From assembly GCA_016179685.1 (NCBI GenBank), contig JACPCR010000094.1, positions 1 through 64,000 on the forward strand: a stretch of 64,000 nt of DNA, read 5' to 3'. Made by a program: the position numbers and the translations under genes. Shown here one piece after another: positions 48,861-57,787 of the stretch (within the stretch, counting starts at the first letter, position 1; every line of letters starts with the position of its first letter). Source of the stretch: Planctomycetota bacterium (GTDB lineage: Bacteria; Planctomycetota; PUPC01; JACPCR01). The notes beneath the pieces are model-generated. The model had not been told where the DNA came from and searched no databases. It saw nothing but the letters and a program-made list of their open reading frames with translations.

Positions 48861-51800
48861 ATGGCCCTCAATATCACCTGCAGTAATCCACAGTGCCGGA
48901 AAGTTCTCACCGTTCCGGACGACCTCGCGGGCCAGGATGCGGTTTGTTTGAGCTGCGGCGCCCACACGGCGGTACCCGGCACCCCAGAGGGGGCCTTCAC
49001 ACCCGGCGTGAAACTCGGCCACTATCGTATTGTCCGAAAGATCGACGAAGGCCGGATGGGCGCGGTCTATGAGGCCGTACAAGAGGGCTTGAATCGGCGC
49101 GTGGCGGTGAAGGTCTCTCCGAGCTGGCTCGCCGCGGATCCGGCCTACATGAAACGCTTCCGGCAGGAGGCGCAGACGGCGGCCGCGCTCGACCACCGTA
49201 ACATCGTGCGGATTTATGAAATCGGCGAGGAGCGTGGCCGAACCATCTTCACCACGGAATTCGTCGAGGGCGAGAGCCTCCGCCGCTGGATACAGCAGGA
49301 GAAGAAGGCGACGCCGGAAGAGGCCTGGGATGTTCTTCTCCAGGCCGCTCGCGGCCTCTCCCATGCCTGGGATCACCAGGTGGTCCACCGGGATATCAAG
49401 CCCGAACATCTCATGCTCACTCGCGATGGCGTCCTCAAGATCGCATACCTCAGCGTGCACAAGGTCACCGCCGGGGCGGCGAACGTGGTCGACAGCGAGG
49501 TCGCTTCCGCGATGCCGTACTACATGAGCCCCGAGCAGGTCAAGGATTCCCTCGATGTCGATATCCGGTCCGACATCTATTCGCTCGGCGCCACGGTTTA
49601 CCATATCGTCACTGGGCAGATTCCTTTTGAAGCCCCTACCGCCGTGGAACTGGCCATGAAGGTCGTGCGCGAGCCGCTCCGGCCCGTCCGGGATCTCCGT
49701 CCGGGTGTGCCCGGACCGCTTGCCGCCGTGATCGAGAAAATGATGGCCAAGGAGCCGGAGGACCGTTACCAGACTCCGACGGAGCTTCTGGCAGCGCTCG
49801 ACAAGGCGAACCCGGCGCAGGCCAAGGAGAAACTGGCCAAAGCCCAGGAACTGGTGAAGCTCATGACGACCCTGGAGATGGCCCAGCAGGTGGCGGCGGA
49901 GGCGGCAACGCCCGCCTCACCGCAGAAGCCCTCCCTTCCCGCCGCTCCTGCGAGTCGCCCACCGACCCGCGGGATGCCCGCCGTGCAGCCGCCTGCGGCC
50001 TCGGGCCAGGCCGCCGCTTCGAGGCCCCCCACCCGCGGGATGCCCGCCGTGCAGCCGCCTGCGGCCTCGGGCCAGGCCGCCGCTTCGAGGCCCCCCACCC
50101 GCGGGATGCCCGCCGTCCAGCCGCATCCGCCGGCGTCGGCGTCCCAGCCGGCCGAAAATTTCCGGCCGAATGCCGCAGTTTCACCGCCGGCCCGGCAGGG
50201 CCTCCTCTTCGCCGTGCTCGGGATCGCCGCTGTTGCTGTCATTGCCGTCGCCGCTTTCTGGGTCACCCGCTCCCTTTTCAAAAGGCAGGATGCCGCCCAG
50301 TCCCCAGGCGCCACAGAAACCACCGTCCGCCCGGTCGAGCCCGGGGACTCTCAGCGGGAAGCCATCGCTGGGATGTTCGATTACACGATGCAGTATGTGG
50401 AGGAGCACCCGGAAGACTACCGCGAGATTGTGAATCGATTCGAGACACTGAAGGAACGGGGCCGCAACACGGAATTCGAGTTCAAGGCCGAGGATCAGGC
50501 CAGAGTCTGGCGGGCCCGATGGGACGCGGCGGCCCAGAAAGAATTTGAAAGACGCCAGAAAGAGGCCGAGGCCCAACTCCAAGCGGAGCGTTTCGACGAG
50601 GTCTCCCGGCTATGGAAGGAGTTTCCCGACAGTTTCCGCACGGATGCCATTGCGGGCCGAATCAACCTGGAGACACGCAAGTTGAGCGATCGTGCGGCCA
50701 CCGCTGCGGGTCAACTCGGCGCATCCGCTCGCCCCATCCTGGCCAAGCAGCCGGGCAGCCTTTCCGAGGCCGAGGTGAACATCCTCATCGACGTGCGCAA
50801 TGGCGCTGCGTCCCTGTCGGGCAGGGACGGCGTTCCGCTCAACTCGCTCTCCGCCTGGCTGGGTGCCGAGCAGAAGACCTTCCTCCAGGGCCTGACAGAC
50901 AACCTGGAGGCCTTGCTCGAGGCCCATAAGAGTGTGAAAGCAGCCGAGCAGGCCAAGGCCTATAACAGCTTTTGGGGCCAGCTTTCCCAGCTCGTCAAAG
51001 GGAAGAAATTCAAGGAGGCCGAAGACCTCATCGCCGCCAGTCAGGCGATTCTCGAAGGGGAATCCCTGACCCGCCTCCAGCAGGACATTCAGACCCTCAA
51101 GTCTCTTTGGCCGCGTCTGGAGGCCAACCTCGGCACTCTCAAGAACAAGTCGGTCCTTGTCGGCGGAATCAGCATGAAAGTCACGGACATCCGCGAAGGC
51201 AAGTTCATCGTCCGCCAAAACGACGGGGAGGTTGCCCTGGGGCCAGAAATCCTGGACGCGGAACAGCAGGCCGATCTCGCCTGCGCCTCCGAGAAAGACC
51301 CCAAGGCGTCCACTTTCCAACGGGCTCTTTTCCTTTTCTTCTACGGAAACGCCGGCCAGGCCAGCAAGGCCTTGGAGGAAGCCCGGGCCTCTGGCCTCGA
51401 TCTCTCCCTCTACGAGTCCCGGGTCCTCCCCATCCTCGTCGTCACTTCCGTCCCGTCCGCCGCCACCGTCGATCTCTCTCCCAAGATGGACCCTTCCAAG
51501 CTGCCCGGGAAAGGCTCGAAGCCGCTCACCACCCCCGTCCGCATCGAGGTCCAGCGCAATACCACGTATACCGTCGAGGTCACGAAGGAAGGCTACTTCG
51601 CCTTTACGCGGAAGATCAAGGTCGGGCAACTCGGAGAACACCGCGTCGAGGCCACCCTTCAAAAATTCAAGCTGCCCGCCTCCATCCAGGAGGACTTCGA
51701 TATCCCCTCCAAGGGTGAAGACTCGCGGGGCAACCCGGTTCGCAGGGGCGAGGACCCCGACTTCGGATATCCCTTCGAGATTCGACACCGCGCTTCCGGC

Positions 51801-52622
51801 ATCCACCTCGTTTTTGTGCCTTCCGGAGGCTTCCCGATGGGCAGCCCCGAAGGCGAAAAGGGCCGGGACGCCGATGAGACCCAGCACACGGTCACCTTCT
51901 CCCAGCCCTTCTATATCGGCAAGTACGAGGTCACCGCCGGTGAATTCAAGCGCTTCGTCCAGCGGACCGGCTACCGTACGGATGCCGAACGCGGCGGAGG
52001 CGGCTGGGTCTGGGCCGGCTCCGAATGGGTCAGCAAGCCCGACGCCAATTGGAAAAACCCCTATTCGCAGGACCCGAGCGACGAACACCCCGTGGTGCTG
52101 ATGAGCTGGAACGATGCCCAGAAGTTCGTCAACGGGCTCAACGGCGGCCGTGGCGACCGCTTTCGCCTGCCGAGCGAGGCCCAGTGGGAGTTCGCCTGCC
52201 GGGCCGGAAGCGAGACCCGGTTCTCCTGGGGCGAGGACGAATCCGCTGCCGGTCAGTACGCCAATGTGGCCGACCGAACGGCCAAGCAGAAATTCCCGGA
52301 ATGGCCATGGGCCGTCTTTGACACCGACGACGGATTCATCACCACCGCCCCGGTCGGACGCTTCAAGCCGAATGCCTTGGGGCTTTACGATACCCTGGGC
52401 AATGCCTGGGAATGGTGTTCGGACTGGTATGAATCCAATTACGCCACCAACCAGAAATTGGACCCGCAGGGACCCGCCTCCGGCACGACGAGGGTCTGGC
52501 GCGGAGGCCACTGGGCGAGCCAACCTGCGGGCGACCGTGCCGCCAGCCGGGGCGACGCTGCTCCGGATTACCGCGATATGTATTCGGGATTCCGCGTCGC
52601 CTTCACCCTGGCTGGAAAATAA
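48861..52622 (+). CDS. Ser/Thr kinase-like protein (predicted pseudokinase) with N-terminal Zn-ribbon-like motif, TM segment and C-terminal FGE-sulfatase-like domain
   Basis: MALNITCSNPQCRKVLTVPDDLAGQDAVCLSCGAH; DEGRMGAVYEAVQEGLNRRVAVKV; VVHRDIKPEHLMLTRDGVLKIAYLSVHKV; C-term HLVFVPSGGFPMGSPEGEKGRDADETQHTVTF...FRLPSEAQWEFACRAGSETRFSWGE...LGNAWEWCSDWY. Confidence 0.93.
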   Translation: MALNITCSNPQCRKVLTVPDDLAGQDAVCLSCGAHTAVPGTPEGAFTPGVKLGHYRIVRKIDEGRMGAVYEAVQEGLNRRVAVKVSPSWLAADPAYMKRFRQEAQTAAALDHRNIVRIYEIGEERGRTIFTTEFVEGESLRRWIQQEKKATPEEAWDVLLQAARGLSHAWDHQVVHRDIKPEHLMLTRDGVLKIAYLSVHKVTAGAANVVDSEVASAMPYYMSPEQVKDSLDVDIRSDIYSLGATVYHIVTGQIPFEAPTAVELAMKVVREPLRPVRDLRPGVPGPLAAVIEKMMAKEPEDRYQTPTELLAALDKANPAQAKEKLAKAQELVKLMTTLEMAQQVAAEAATPASPQKPSLPAAPASRPPTRGMPAVQPPAASGQAAASRPPTRGMPAVQPPAASGQAAASRPPTRGMPAVQPHPPASASQPAENFRPNAAVSPPARQGLLFAVLGIAAVAVIAVAAFWVTRSLFKRQDAAQSPGATETTVRPVEPGDSQREAIAGMFDYTMQYVEEHPEDYREIVNRFETLKERGRNTEFEFKAEDQARVWRARWDAAAQKEFERRQKEAEAQLQAERFDEVSRLWKEFPDSFRTDAIAGRINLETRKLSDRAATAAGQLGASARPILAKQPGSLSEAEVNILIDVRNGAASLSGRDGVPLNSLSAWLGAEQKTFLQGLTDNLEALLEAHKSVKAAEQAKAYNSFWGQLSQLVKGKKFKEAEDLIAASQAILEGESLTRLQQDIQTLKSLWPRLEANLGTLKNKSVLVGGISMKVTDIREGKFIVRQNDGEVALGPEILDAEQQADLACASEKDPKASTFQRALFLFFYGNAGQASKALEEARASGLDLSLYESRVLPILVVTSVPSAATVDLSPKMDPSKLPGKGSKPLTTPVRIEVQRNTTYTVEVTKEGYFAFTRKIKVGQLGEHRVEATLQKFKLPASIQEDFDIPSKGEDSRGNPVRRGEDPDFGYPFEIRHRASGIHLVFVPSGGFPMGSPEGEKGRDADETQHTVTFSQPFYIGKYEVTAGEFKRFVQRTGYRTDAERGGGGWVWAGSEWVSKPDANWKNPYSQDPSDEHPVVLMSWNDAQKFVNGLNGGRGDRFRLPSEAQWEFACRAGSETRFSWGEDESAAGQYANVADRTAKQKFPEWPWAVFDTDDGFITTAPVGRFKPNALGLYDTLGNAWEWCSDWYESNYATNQKLDPQGPASGTTRVWRGGHWASQPAGDRAASRGDAAPDYRDMYSGFRVAFTLAGK
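49953..50132 (+). repeat. In-frame 66-bp tandem repeat (about 2.7 copies) in kinase-like CDS
   Basis: Encodes SRPPTRGMPAVQPPAASGQAAA repeated; nucleotide copies nearly identical. Confidence 0.9.
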
Positions 52623-52689
52623 AGCCTCTCCGTTCTCCCTGTCGTCATGGGGCTCAGAAAATGACCCCGAGAGGCGCAGCACTGGCCGT

Positions 52690-53505
52690 TTAATTCGTCT
52701 TGATCCGGGGTCGGTTCAGCCGCAAGTGATACGGCGGCTCAAGAACAGAGCGTTCCTCCGCCGTAAGATTCCCGCCGATGGTTTTGAGAACTTCAGCGAA
52801 CCGGTAGGGCACATAGGCCATGTGGCCCGGAGTATACCGGGCGAGAATCGAACGGCGGCTGCGCTCCGAATTCCACGGAAGCGTTCCGTGGAGCACCGAC
52901 TCGGTAAAGACCACTGCGTCGCCGGCCTTCATGACGATCGGCTTGATCAGCTCCGAATACATCTCGTAGCGCCGCACGCCTTCGGGGACCGGAAAATTGC
53001 CCTTGTGGCTTCCCGGCACCAGCGCAAAGCCCCCATCCCCGGGGTTCACGTCCGAAAGCTGCCAGGCCACCACCGTTAGCCCGTTGAACATCCGTCCATC
53101 CCGGACAATGTAATACTGGTTCGGGTCGAAGCCGGGCCCCGTCGATCCGTGGAAGTGGAATCCCTCGCAGCCCTTGTCTTGGACGAGGAGAAGATGCGGA
53201 TGGTCCAGCCGAAAACCGTCGCCCAGAATAACGTTCAAGTAGGGATTCATCCGGGGATGGGCCAGAAGTGAACGGAAGGTTTCCCCCCATGGCGAAGGCA
53301 TCGTGATCAGCTCGCCCATCTCTTTTCTCCGGGAGGTCCCCGCCAGCGCGTTGGCCCCCCGAATCAGGGAGTCGGCGCGCTCGTTCAGCTTGTCGATATT
53401 CGCGTCCACCGCGTCGTTGAGCCGGCGTACCTCCTCGGCCGTCAGCGCCTCCTTTACGACGATATACCCGCACAGGTCGAAAAAATATTTCTCCTCGTCT
53501 TTCAT
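52690..53505 (-). CDS. Phytanoyl-CoA dioxygenase (PhyH)-family protein
   Basis: LCGYIVVKEALTAEEVRRLNDAV, GFHFHGSTGPGF, GDAVVFTESVLHGTLPW, RSRRSILARYTPGHMAYVP. Confidence 0.87.
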   Translation of the reverse strand: MKDEEKYFFDLCGYIVVKEALTAEEVRRLNDAVDANIDKLNERADSLIRGANALAGTSRRKEMGELITMPSPWGETFRSLLAHPRMNPYLNVILGDGFRLDHPHLLLVQDKGCEGFHFHGSTGPGFDPNQYYIVRDGRMFNGLTVVAWQLSDVNPGDGGFALVPGSHKGNFPVPEGVRRYEMYSELIKPIVMKAGDAVVFTESVLHGTLPWNSERSRRSILARYTPGHMAYVPYRFAEVLKTIGGNLTAEERSVLEPPYHLRLNRPRIKTN

Positions 53506-53528
53506 CGCAAAAATACCATTGCCTTGTT

Positions 53529-53571
53529 TAGCCCGGATTTCTTATCCCGCCGGGATGAGAAATCCGGGCTA
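53529..53571. repeat. TAG...CTA hairpin of a different sequence family (43 bp); CTA is stop of isochorismatase-like gene
   Basis: TAGCCCGGATTTCTTATCCCG-CCG-GGATGAGAAATCCGGGCTA; near-perfect stem. Confidence 0.9.
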
Positions 53572-54366
53572 GACAGTTGCCCGCACCTTCTGGCAGGCCG
53601 AGAAAAAATCTTCGTTCGACGCCGAAAACCCATATTGCTGCTCGATCTCACGGATCGCTATCTCCGTGACCAGACACCCGTCCAGCGTGTCCGGAAACTC
53701 CACCCCGGTCGTGCAGTCTCGCAGCACGATGAAATGGTAGCCCCGCCTCGACATCGCCCGAATGCCGTAGTCCCGGCCCAGTAAACACCAATTCGCCGCA
53801 AAACCAGCATAGATGAGATGCAAGATGCGCCGCTGCGCCAACACATGGTGAAGCTCTGATCCCGTCGCTACCACCTTCTCATCCGGCCGCACGTCGATGA
53901 GCGGCGACATCCCGAGCTGGTCCTTCACCTTCTCGTAGTGAACCATGATGCCCGGCGGTTGACTCCTCGGCCCCACGTAGGCTCGATAGGCGCCCTCACG
54001 CCGACGGAAAGATGCCGGAGGCCAGTCCGGCTCCACCCCGGGTGGTGCGACCGCGGTCTTCACCCCATCGGGCCGGTGGTCAGGAAACTGCCGCGCCACA
54101 TCCGGGCAGGGCGCGTGGATCACCATCAGGCCCGCTCCGCGCGCCGCAGCCAGCGCAGGCACCAGCTTCTCTGTCATCACGTGGCTCGCACGCTCGATCC
54201 AGCTCTCAATAAAATGGCTGTTCCAGGTGTCCACCAGCACCAGCGCAGTAGCCTCGACGGGCAAGACCATCTCGATCTCGCGACGGATGAAATTCGACTC
54301 CCGGCACGGCACGCCCGCCGGCGTGCTGTCCTGAAAATATCGCACCCTCAAATTCAAATCAGCCAT
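53569..54366 (-). CDS. Isochorismatase-like cysteine hydrolase
   Basis: TALVLVDTWNSHF, VIHAPCPDV, ILHLIYAGFAANWCLLGRDYGIRAMSRRGYHFIVLRDCTTGVEFPDT. Confidence 0.87.
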   Translation of the reverse strand: MADLNLRVRYFQDSTPAGVPCRESNFIRREIEMVLPVEATALVLVDTWNSHFIESWIERASHVMTEKLVPALAAARGAGLMVIHAPCPDVARQFPDHRPDGVKTAVAPPGVEPDWPPASFRRREGAYRAYVGPRSQPPGIMVHYEKVKDQLGMSPLIDVRPDEKVVATGSELHHVLAQRRILHLIYAGFAANWCLLGRDYGIRAMSRRGYHFIVLRDCTTGVEFPDTLDGCLVTEIAIREIEQQYGFSASNEDFFSACQKVRATV

Positions 54367-54453
54367 GATTCGACTCCTGGGTGAATAGCCGATCGGCGCG
54401 AAACGCTGATATTCACCGATTCACCTGGGGATTGTCAATAGGGCGAACGACTC

Positions 54454-54831
54454 ATGCGAGCCGATCTTGAGTTTCCGGAAACTTCCCTGGCCAGGGCGGT
54501 GCACGAACAAGACCCGGAGTGGGGCCCACCCGGAATTTCCCCGCATGAGTTCGCCAATGCCCTGGGCAGCCTCATCCGCATGAAACGGGCGGACAGAAAT
54601 TCTGTGCTCATGGTCTGGGATGCAGCGGCGTCCTTGTTCGAACGTGGCGTACAAGAGGTTCCTCTCCCCAAGGCGTTGGACCTGGCTGCCGCGCAAGGGG
54701 TGACCGCCACTGACGCCGAATTCATCGTGCTGGCGCAGACGCTTGGCGTCCCGTGCGTGACGGAGGATCGCCAGCTTTGTGACGCGTTTCCAAAAATCGC
54801 CATTTCCATGAGGGTCTTCCTGGATGCTTGA
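54454..54831 (+). pseudogene. PIN-domain (VapC-like) protein, apparently N-terminally truncated
   Basis: DPEWGPPGISPHEFANALGSLIRMKRADR...AQGVTATDAEFIVLAQTLGVPCVTEDRQLCDAFP; no N-terminal DTN/D-motif strand. Confidence 0.65.
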
Positions 54832-54910
54832 CATCCCGGCCCCACCTGCTCATCATACCGGCCGGCGGACGAAGGGGTTATCTACCTCAGCGATTGTCAT
54901 GGAGGCTCCT

Positions 54911-55807
54911 ATGGCCGGCGGCTACACGCGAGACCTGTTGATTCTGCCATTTGATCATCGCGCTTCGTTTGCGAAGGTGATGTTTGGGGCGTATGCGAAG
55001 CCGAGCCCGGCCATTACTCAAGCCGTGGCCGCGTTCAAGGACATCGTCTATGACGCCTATCTTCGCGCCTTGTCCGAGAAATACGTTTCGAAAGAGACCT
55101 CGGGCGTCCTGGTCGACGAGGAGTTTGGAGACCGGGTATTGAAGGACTGCCGGGCGAGCGGGCGGATATTCGCCGTGTGTGCGGAGAAGAGCGGGCAGGA
55201 CGAGTTCGACTTCGAGTACGGGACACGGTTCGGCCAGCATATTGAAAAATACCATCCGACCTTCACCAAGGTGTTGGTTCGCTACAACCCGGACTCGCAC
55301 CAGGAGATGAACGAGCGCCAGAACAAGCGGCTCAGGAAGCTAGGGGATTACCTGAGGAAGAAGGAGATGTTTTATCTCTTCGAGCTGCTGGTTCCGCCGA
55401 CGAAGGAGCAGAAGCAACTGCCGGACTACGATACAAAGGTCCGGCCTGATCTGATGGTCCGGGCGATCCTGGAGATTCAGGAGGCGGGTGTGTATCCGGA
55501 TGTCTGGAAGATCGAGGGGCTGGAGAGCCGGGCGGACGTGGAGAGAGTGGCGGCCGCCTGCCGGAAACAGGTGAAGGGCGCTGGCATCATCATTTTGGGG
55601 CGTGGAGAAAGCGACGAGAAGGTTGGACTTTGGCTGAGGGCGGGTGCGAAGGTGCCGGGCGTCATCGGTTTTGCGGTGGGCCGCACGGTTTTCCAGAAGC
55701 CGTTGGAGGAATTTCGAGACAGAAAGCTGAGCCGTGTGGCGACGGTGAAAGCGATCTCCGAGAATTATCGGCAATTCGTTGAAATCTGGAACTCGGCGCG
55801 CAACTGA
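54911..55807 (+). CDS. DUF2090-type (2-deoxy-5-keto-gluconate-6-P aldolase-like) protein
   Basis: RDLLILPFDHRASFAKVMFG, GVLVDEEFGDRVLKDCRA, YHPTFTKVLVRYNPDSHQEMNERQ, VWKIEGLESRADVERV, GFAVGRTVF. Confidence 0.82.
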   Translation: MAGGYTRDLLILPFDHRASFAKVMFGAYAKPSPAITQAVAAFKDIVYDAYLRALSEKYVSKETSGVLVDEEFGDRVLKDCRASGRIFAVCAEKSGQDEFDFEYGTRFGQHIEKYHPTFTKVLVRYNPDSHQEMNERQNKRLRKLGDYLRKKEMFYLFELLVPPTKEQKQLPDYDTKVRPDLMVRAILEIQEAGVYPDVWKIEGLESRADVERVAAACRKQVKGAGIIILGRGESDEKVGLWLRAGAKVPGVIGFAVGRTVFQKPLEEFRDRKLSRVATVKAISENYRQFVEIWNSARN

Positions 55808-55935
55808 CGAGACGAGGCTGAGTGACCAGCGGCGAAGCGCTGTCTCAAACCGTCCAGAGTGGCCCGGGCGACCAGAGCCGAAAGAGGATGCGGCACGCGC
55901 TTCGACGAGCGGTCTTGCTTCGCAAATACTTGGCT

Positions 55936-55941
55936 TATAAT
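55936..55941 (+). promoter_or_regulatory. -10 element (TATAAT) upstream of STAS-HPr pair
   Basis: Perfect TATAAT at 55936-55941; -35 candidate TTGCTT is at 15-nt spacing, so weak. Confidence 0.4.
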
Positions 55942-56052
55942 GGGATACAGGTCTCTTCCCTTAAGTGAGCAAACTGGTCTCAAGTGTTCCAGGTTCGAAA
56001 TCCTTGCGTCCTGTCGCCCAGGCTGATAGAATTCCCAACCCCCGTGTGGTAG

Positions 56053-56631
56053 ATGCTAGATGCGAACCCCTCGGAAGCATTGCATGACAATTATCAAGGA
56101 TTTATGAGAGAGACATCTCTTTTCTCGGGCAAGCTGAAGGACAAGCTTGTCCTGCGGGTGGTCGGCAAAGGTAAGTCCAGTCATTCGGCGGCCTTAAGTC
56201 AGGCGGCAGATGAAGCGGTCGAGAACGGTGTCAGTTCCATCGTCATTGACTTGAAATCCTGCGACTGGCTGGATAGCACTTTCGTGGGCACTCTGGTTGG
56301 AATCGCCTTGAGGCTGCGAAATGCGCACAGGGGCCATCTCGCCCTGGCCAACGTGGATGAGGCGACCCGGCGGCAGCTCGAGGAATTCGGCCTGACGCGA
56401 CTCCTAGCGCTCGAGGAAGTGGGCGAAGACTACCATTGGGCTGTCAGCCGGCTTCCGGATGTCTTGCAGGAGCCGAGCCAGCTTGCCCGGGCTATCCTGG
56501 AAGCACACCAACACCTGATGAAAGTGAATCCGGAAAATGCGAGGCGATTCGCCGCTCTCCAAAGACGCCTGTTGGTGGAGTTACAGGCCGCCCTTCCTGA
56601 CCGACCCCCATCCGAACTTGCCTCTACGTGA
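56053..56631 (+). CDS. STAS-domain (anti-sigma factor antagonist-like) protein
   Basis: VSSIVIDLKSCDWLDSTFVGTLVGIALRLRNAHRGHLALANVDEATRRQLEEFGLTRLLAL. Confidence 0.85.
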   Translation: MLDANPSEALHDNYQGFMRETSLFSGKLKDKLVLRVVGKGKSSHSAALSQAADEAVENGVSSIVIDLKSCDWLDSTFVGTLVGIALRLRNAHRGHLALANVDEATRRQLEEFGLTRLLALEEVGEDYHWAVSRLPDVLQEPSQLARAILEAHQHLMKVNPENARRFAALQRRLLVELQAALPDRPPSELAST

Positions 56632-56909
56632 TTGCCACGTCCCAGCGAGCCGTAGCCGTTGTTCGCAACCAGAAGGGACTTCATGCGCGGCCCTCCACGC
56701 TGATCGTGGAAGCAGCGCTGAAGTTTCAGGCGGACGTTTATCTTTTGCGGGGCGACCTGCGAGCGAACGCGAAAAAATTGCTGGATGTCCTATCGCTCGG
56801 GGCTGAACAGGGAGCGATCGTTACGCTTGAGGCGGCTGGCCCCGATGCGGAAGAAGCGATTCTGACCGTCAAGGGACTGGTAGAAACGGAGTTCTCGTTC
56901 GACTCTTAG
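56628..56909 (+). CDS. ptsH: HPr-family phosphocarrier protein
   Basis: NQKGLHARPSTLIVEAALKFQADVYL (His site), ANAKKLLDVLSLGAEQG; GTGA overlap with the STAS gene. Confidence 0.9.
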   Translation: MIATSQRAVAVVRNQKGLHARPSTLIVEAALKFQADVYLLRGDLRANAKKLLDVLSLGAEQGAIVTLEAAGPDAEEAILTVKGLVETEFSFDS

Positions 56910-56954
56910 AATCCCTGTTCATGAGTGCACCCGCATTTCTGGACAGGGATTCTA
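56907..56954 (+). repeat. TAG-hairpin element, 48-bp class; TAG is stop codon of ptsH
   Basis: TAGAATCCCTGTTCATGAGTGC-ACCC-GCATTTCTGGACAGGGATTCTA; 18/22 plus 3 G.U. Confidence 0.9.
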
Positions 56955-56961
56955 AAAGAAA

Positions 56962-57010
56962 CCCCTCCCGCAGCAATTCCTACCGCGGGGACAGGTCCGG
57001 GAGGGGTTTC
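56962..57010. repeat. 13-bp inverted repeat with GGGACAGGTCC-containing loop
   Basis: GAAACCCCTCCCG ... CGGGAGGGGTTTC. Confidence 0.85.
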
Positions 57011-57015
57011 CAAAG

Positions 57016-57057
57016 TAGACGAGTTTGCAAGTGCGGGTGCGCTGGCGAGTTCGTCTA
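57016..57057 (+). repeat. TAG-hairpin element, 42-bp class; CTA is stop codon of cupin gene
   Basis: TAGACGAGTTTGCAAGTGC-GGGT-GCGCTGGCGAGTTCGTCTA; 14/19 plus 4 G.U. Confidence 0.9.
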
Positions 57058-57657
57058 CTTAGGAGTAGCAGGCTTGGAGACCGTTCCGTTGATGGGCGGG
57101 GAATTCTTGGCCGCAGCCTCTGCTGCCGTGACCGTGACAAAGTCACGGCCGTCGCTGGGCGGAGAGACGATGCTGACCACCACGGCAGGCGTGCCATCAG
57201 CGCTCCTGAAGGAATGAAAGGTCCCTTTGGGGATATGCATGAGCGCCCCGGCGGCGATGGGATATTCCATGTCGCCGACTCGGAGGACGCCGCGTCCGGA
57301 CTTCACATAGACGGTCTCATCATGGTAGGAGTGGTAATGGGCGGGAACGTCCCGCGCCTCGACCACGTGGATGCTGAGGGCCGCATTTCCCCCCACATTC
57401 TGAATCTGGAAATTCCGGTCCGCGGGCAGCGGGGATTCCTTGAGGATTTCGTCGATCTCTTTCAGAAGGAACTTGGAGCTCCCGGTCGGATTCTGCAGCA
57501 TTCTCACCTCTCGGGGACTGGCGCATCCGATCCCGAACAGCACAAGAGAGACGCCGACGAGGGCGCAGACCAGGCACGTCTTGACGAATGGCGTCGACCG
57601 AAGACCATCGAGGGCAGGCGACGTCCGCCGCCCTTCGACACGGTAGGATTCCATCAT
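57055..57657 (-). CDS. Cupin-domain lipoprotein
   Basis: Lipobox VLFGIGCAS; cupin VPAHYHSYHDETVYVKSGRGVLRVGDMEYPIAAGALMHIPKGTFHSFRS. Start MMESYRV at 57657. Confidence 0.82.
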   Translation of the reverse strand: MMESYRVEGRRTSPALDGLRSTPFVKTCLVCALVGVSLVLFGIGCASPREVRMLQNPTGSSKFLLKEIDEILKESPLPADRNFQIQNVGGNAALSIHVVEARDVPAHYHSYHDETVYVKSGRGVLRVGDMEYPIAAGALMHIPKGTFHSFRSADGTPAVVVSIVSPPSDGRDFVTVTAAEAAAKNSPPINGTVSKPATPK

Positions 57658-57787
57658 ACGAGGCCCTCGAAAGGGATTGGACGAGCGGGCTTCTATCTCG
57701 CACGCCGCGCCGGGATGCGCTCGTGGATTCCCGGCGCGGCGTACCAGAGCATGGACGACCACGATGGCTCCTGATGCCTGCTCAAAG

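Noticed and set aside
50610-52682. 690-aa minus-strand ORF
   Set aside because: Antisense shadow of the kinase-like CDS.
55965-56015. tRNA-like GGTTCGAAATCC T-arm motif
   Set aside because: No acceptor stem, D-arm or anticodon arm could be assembled around it.
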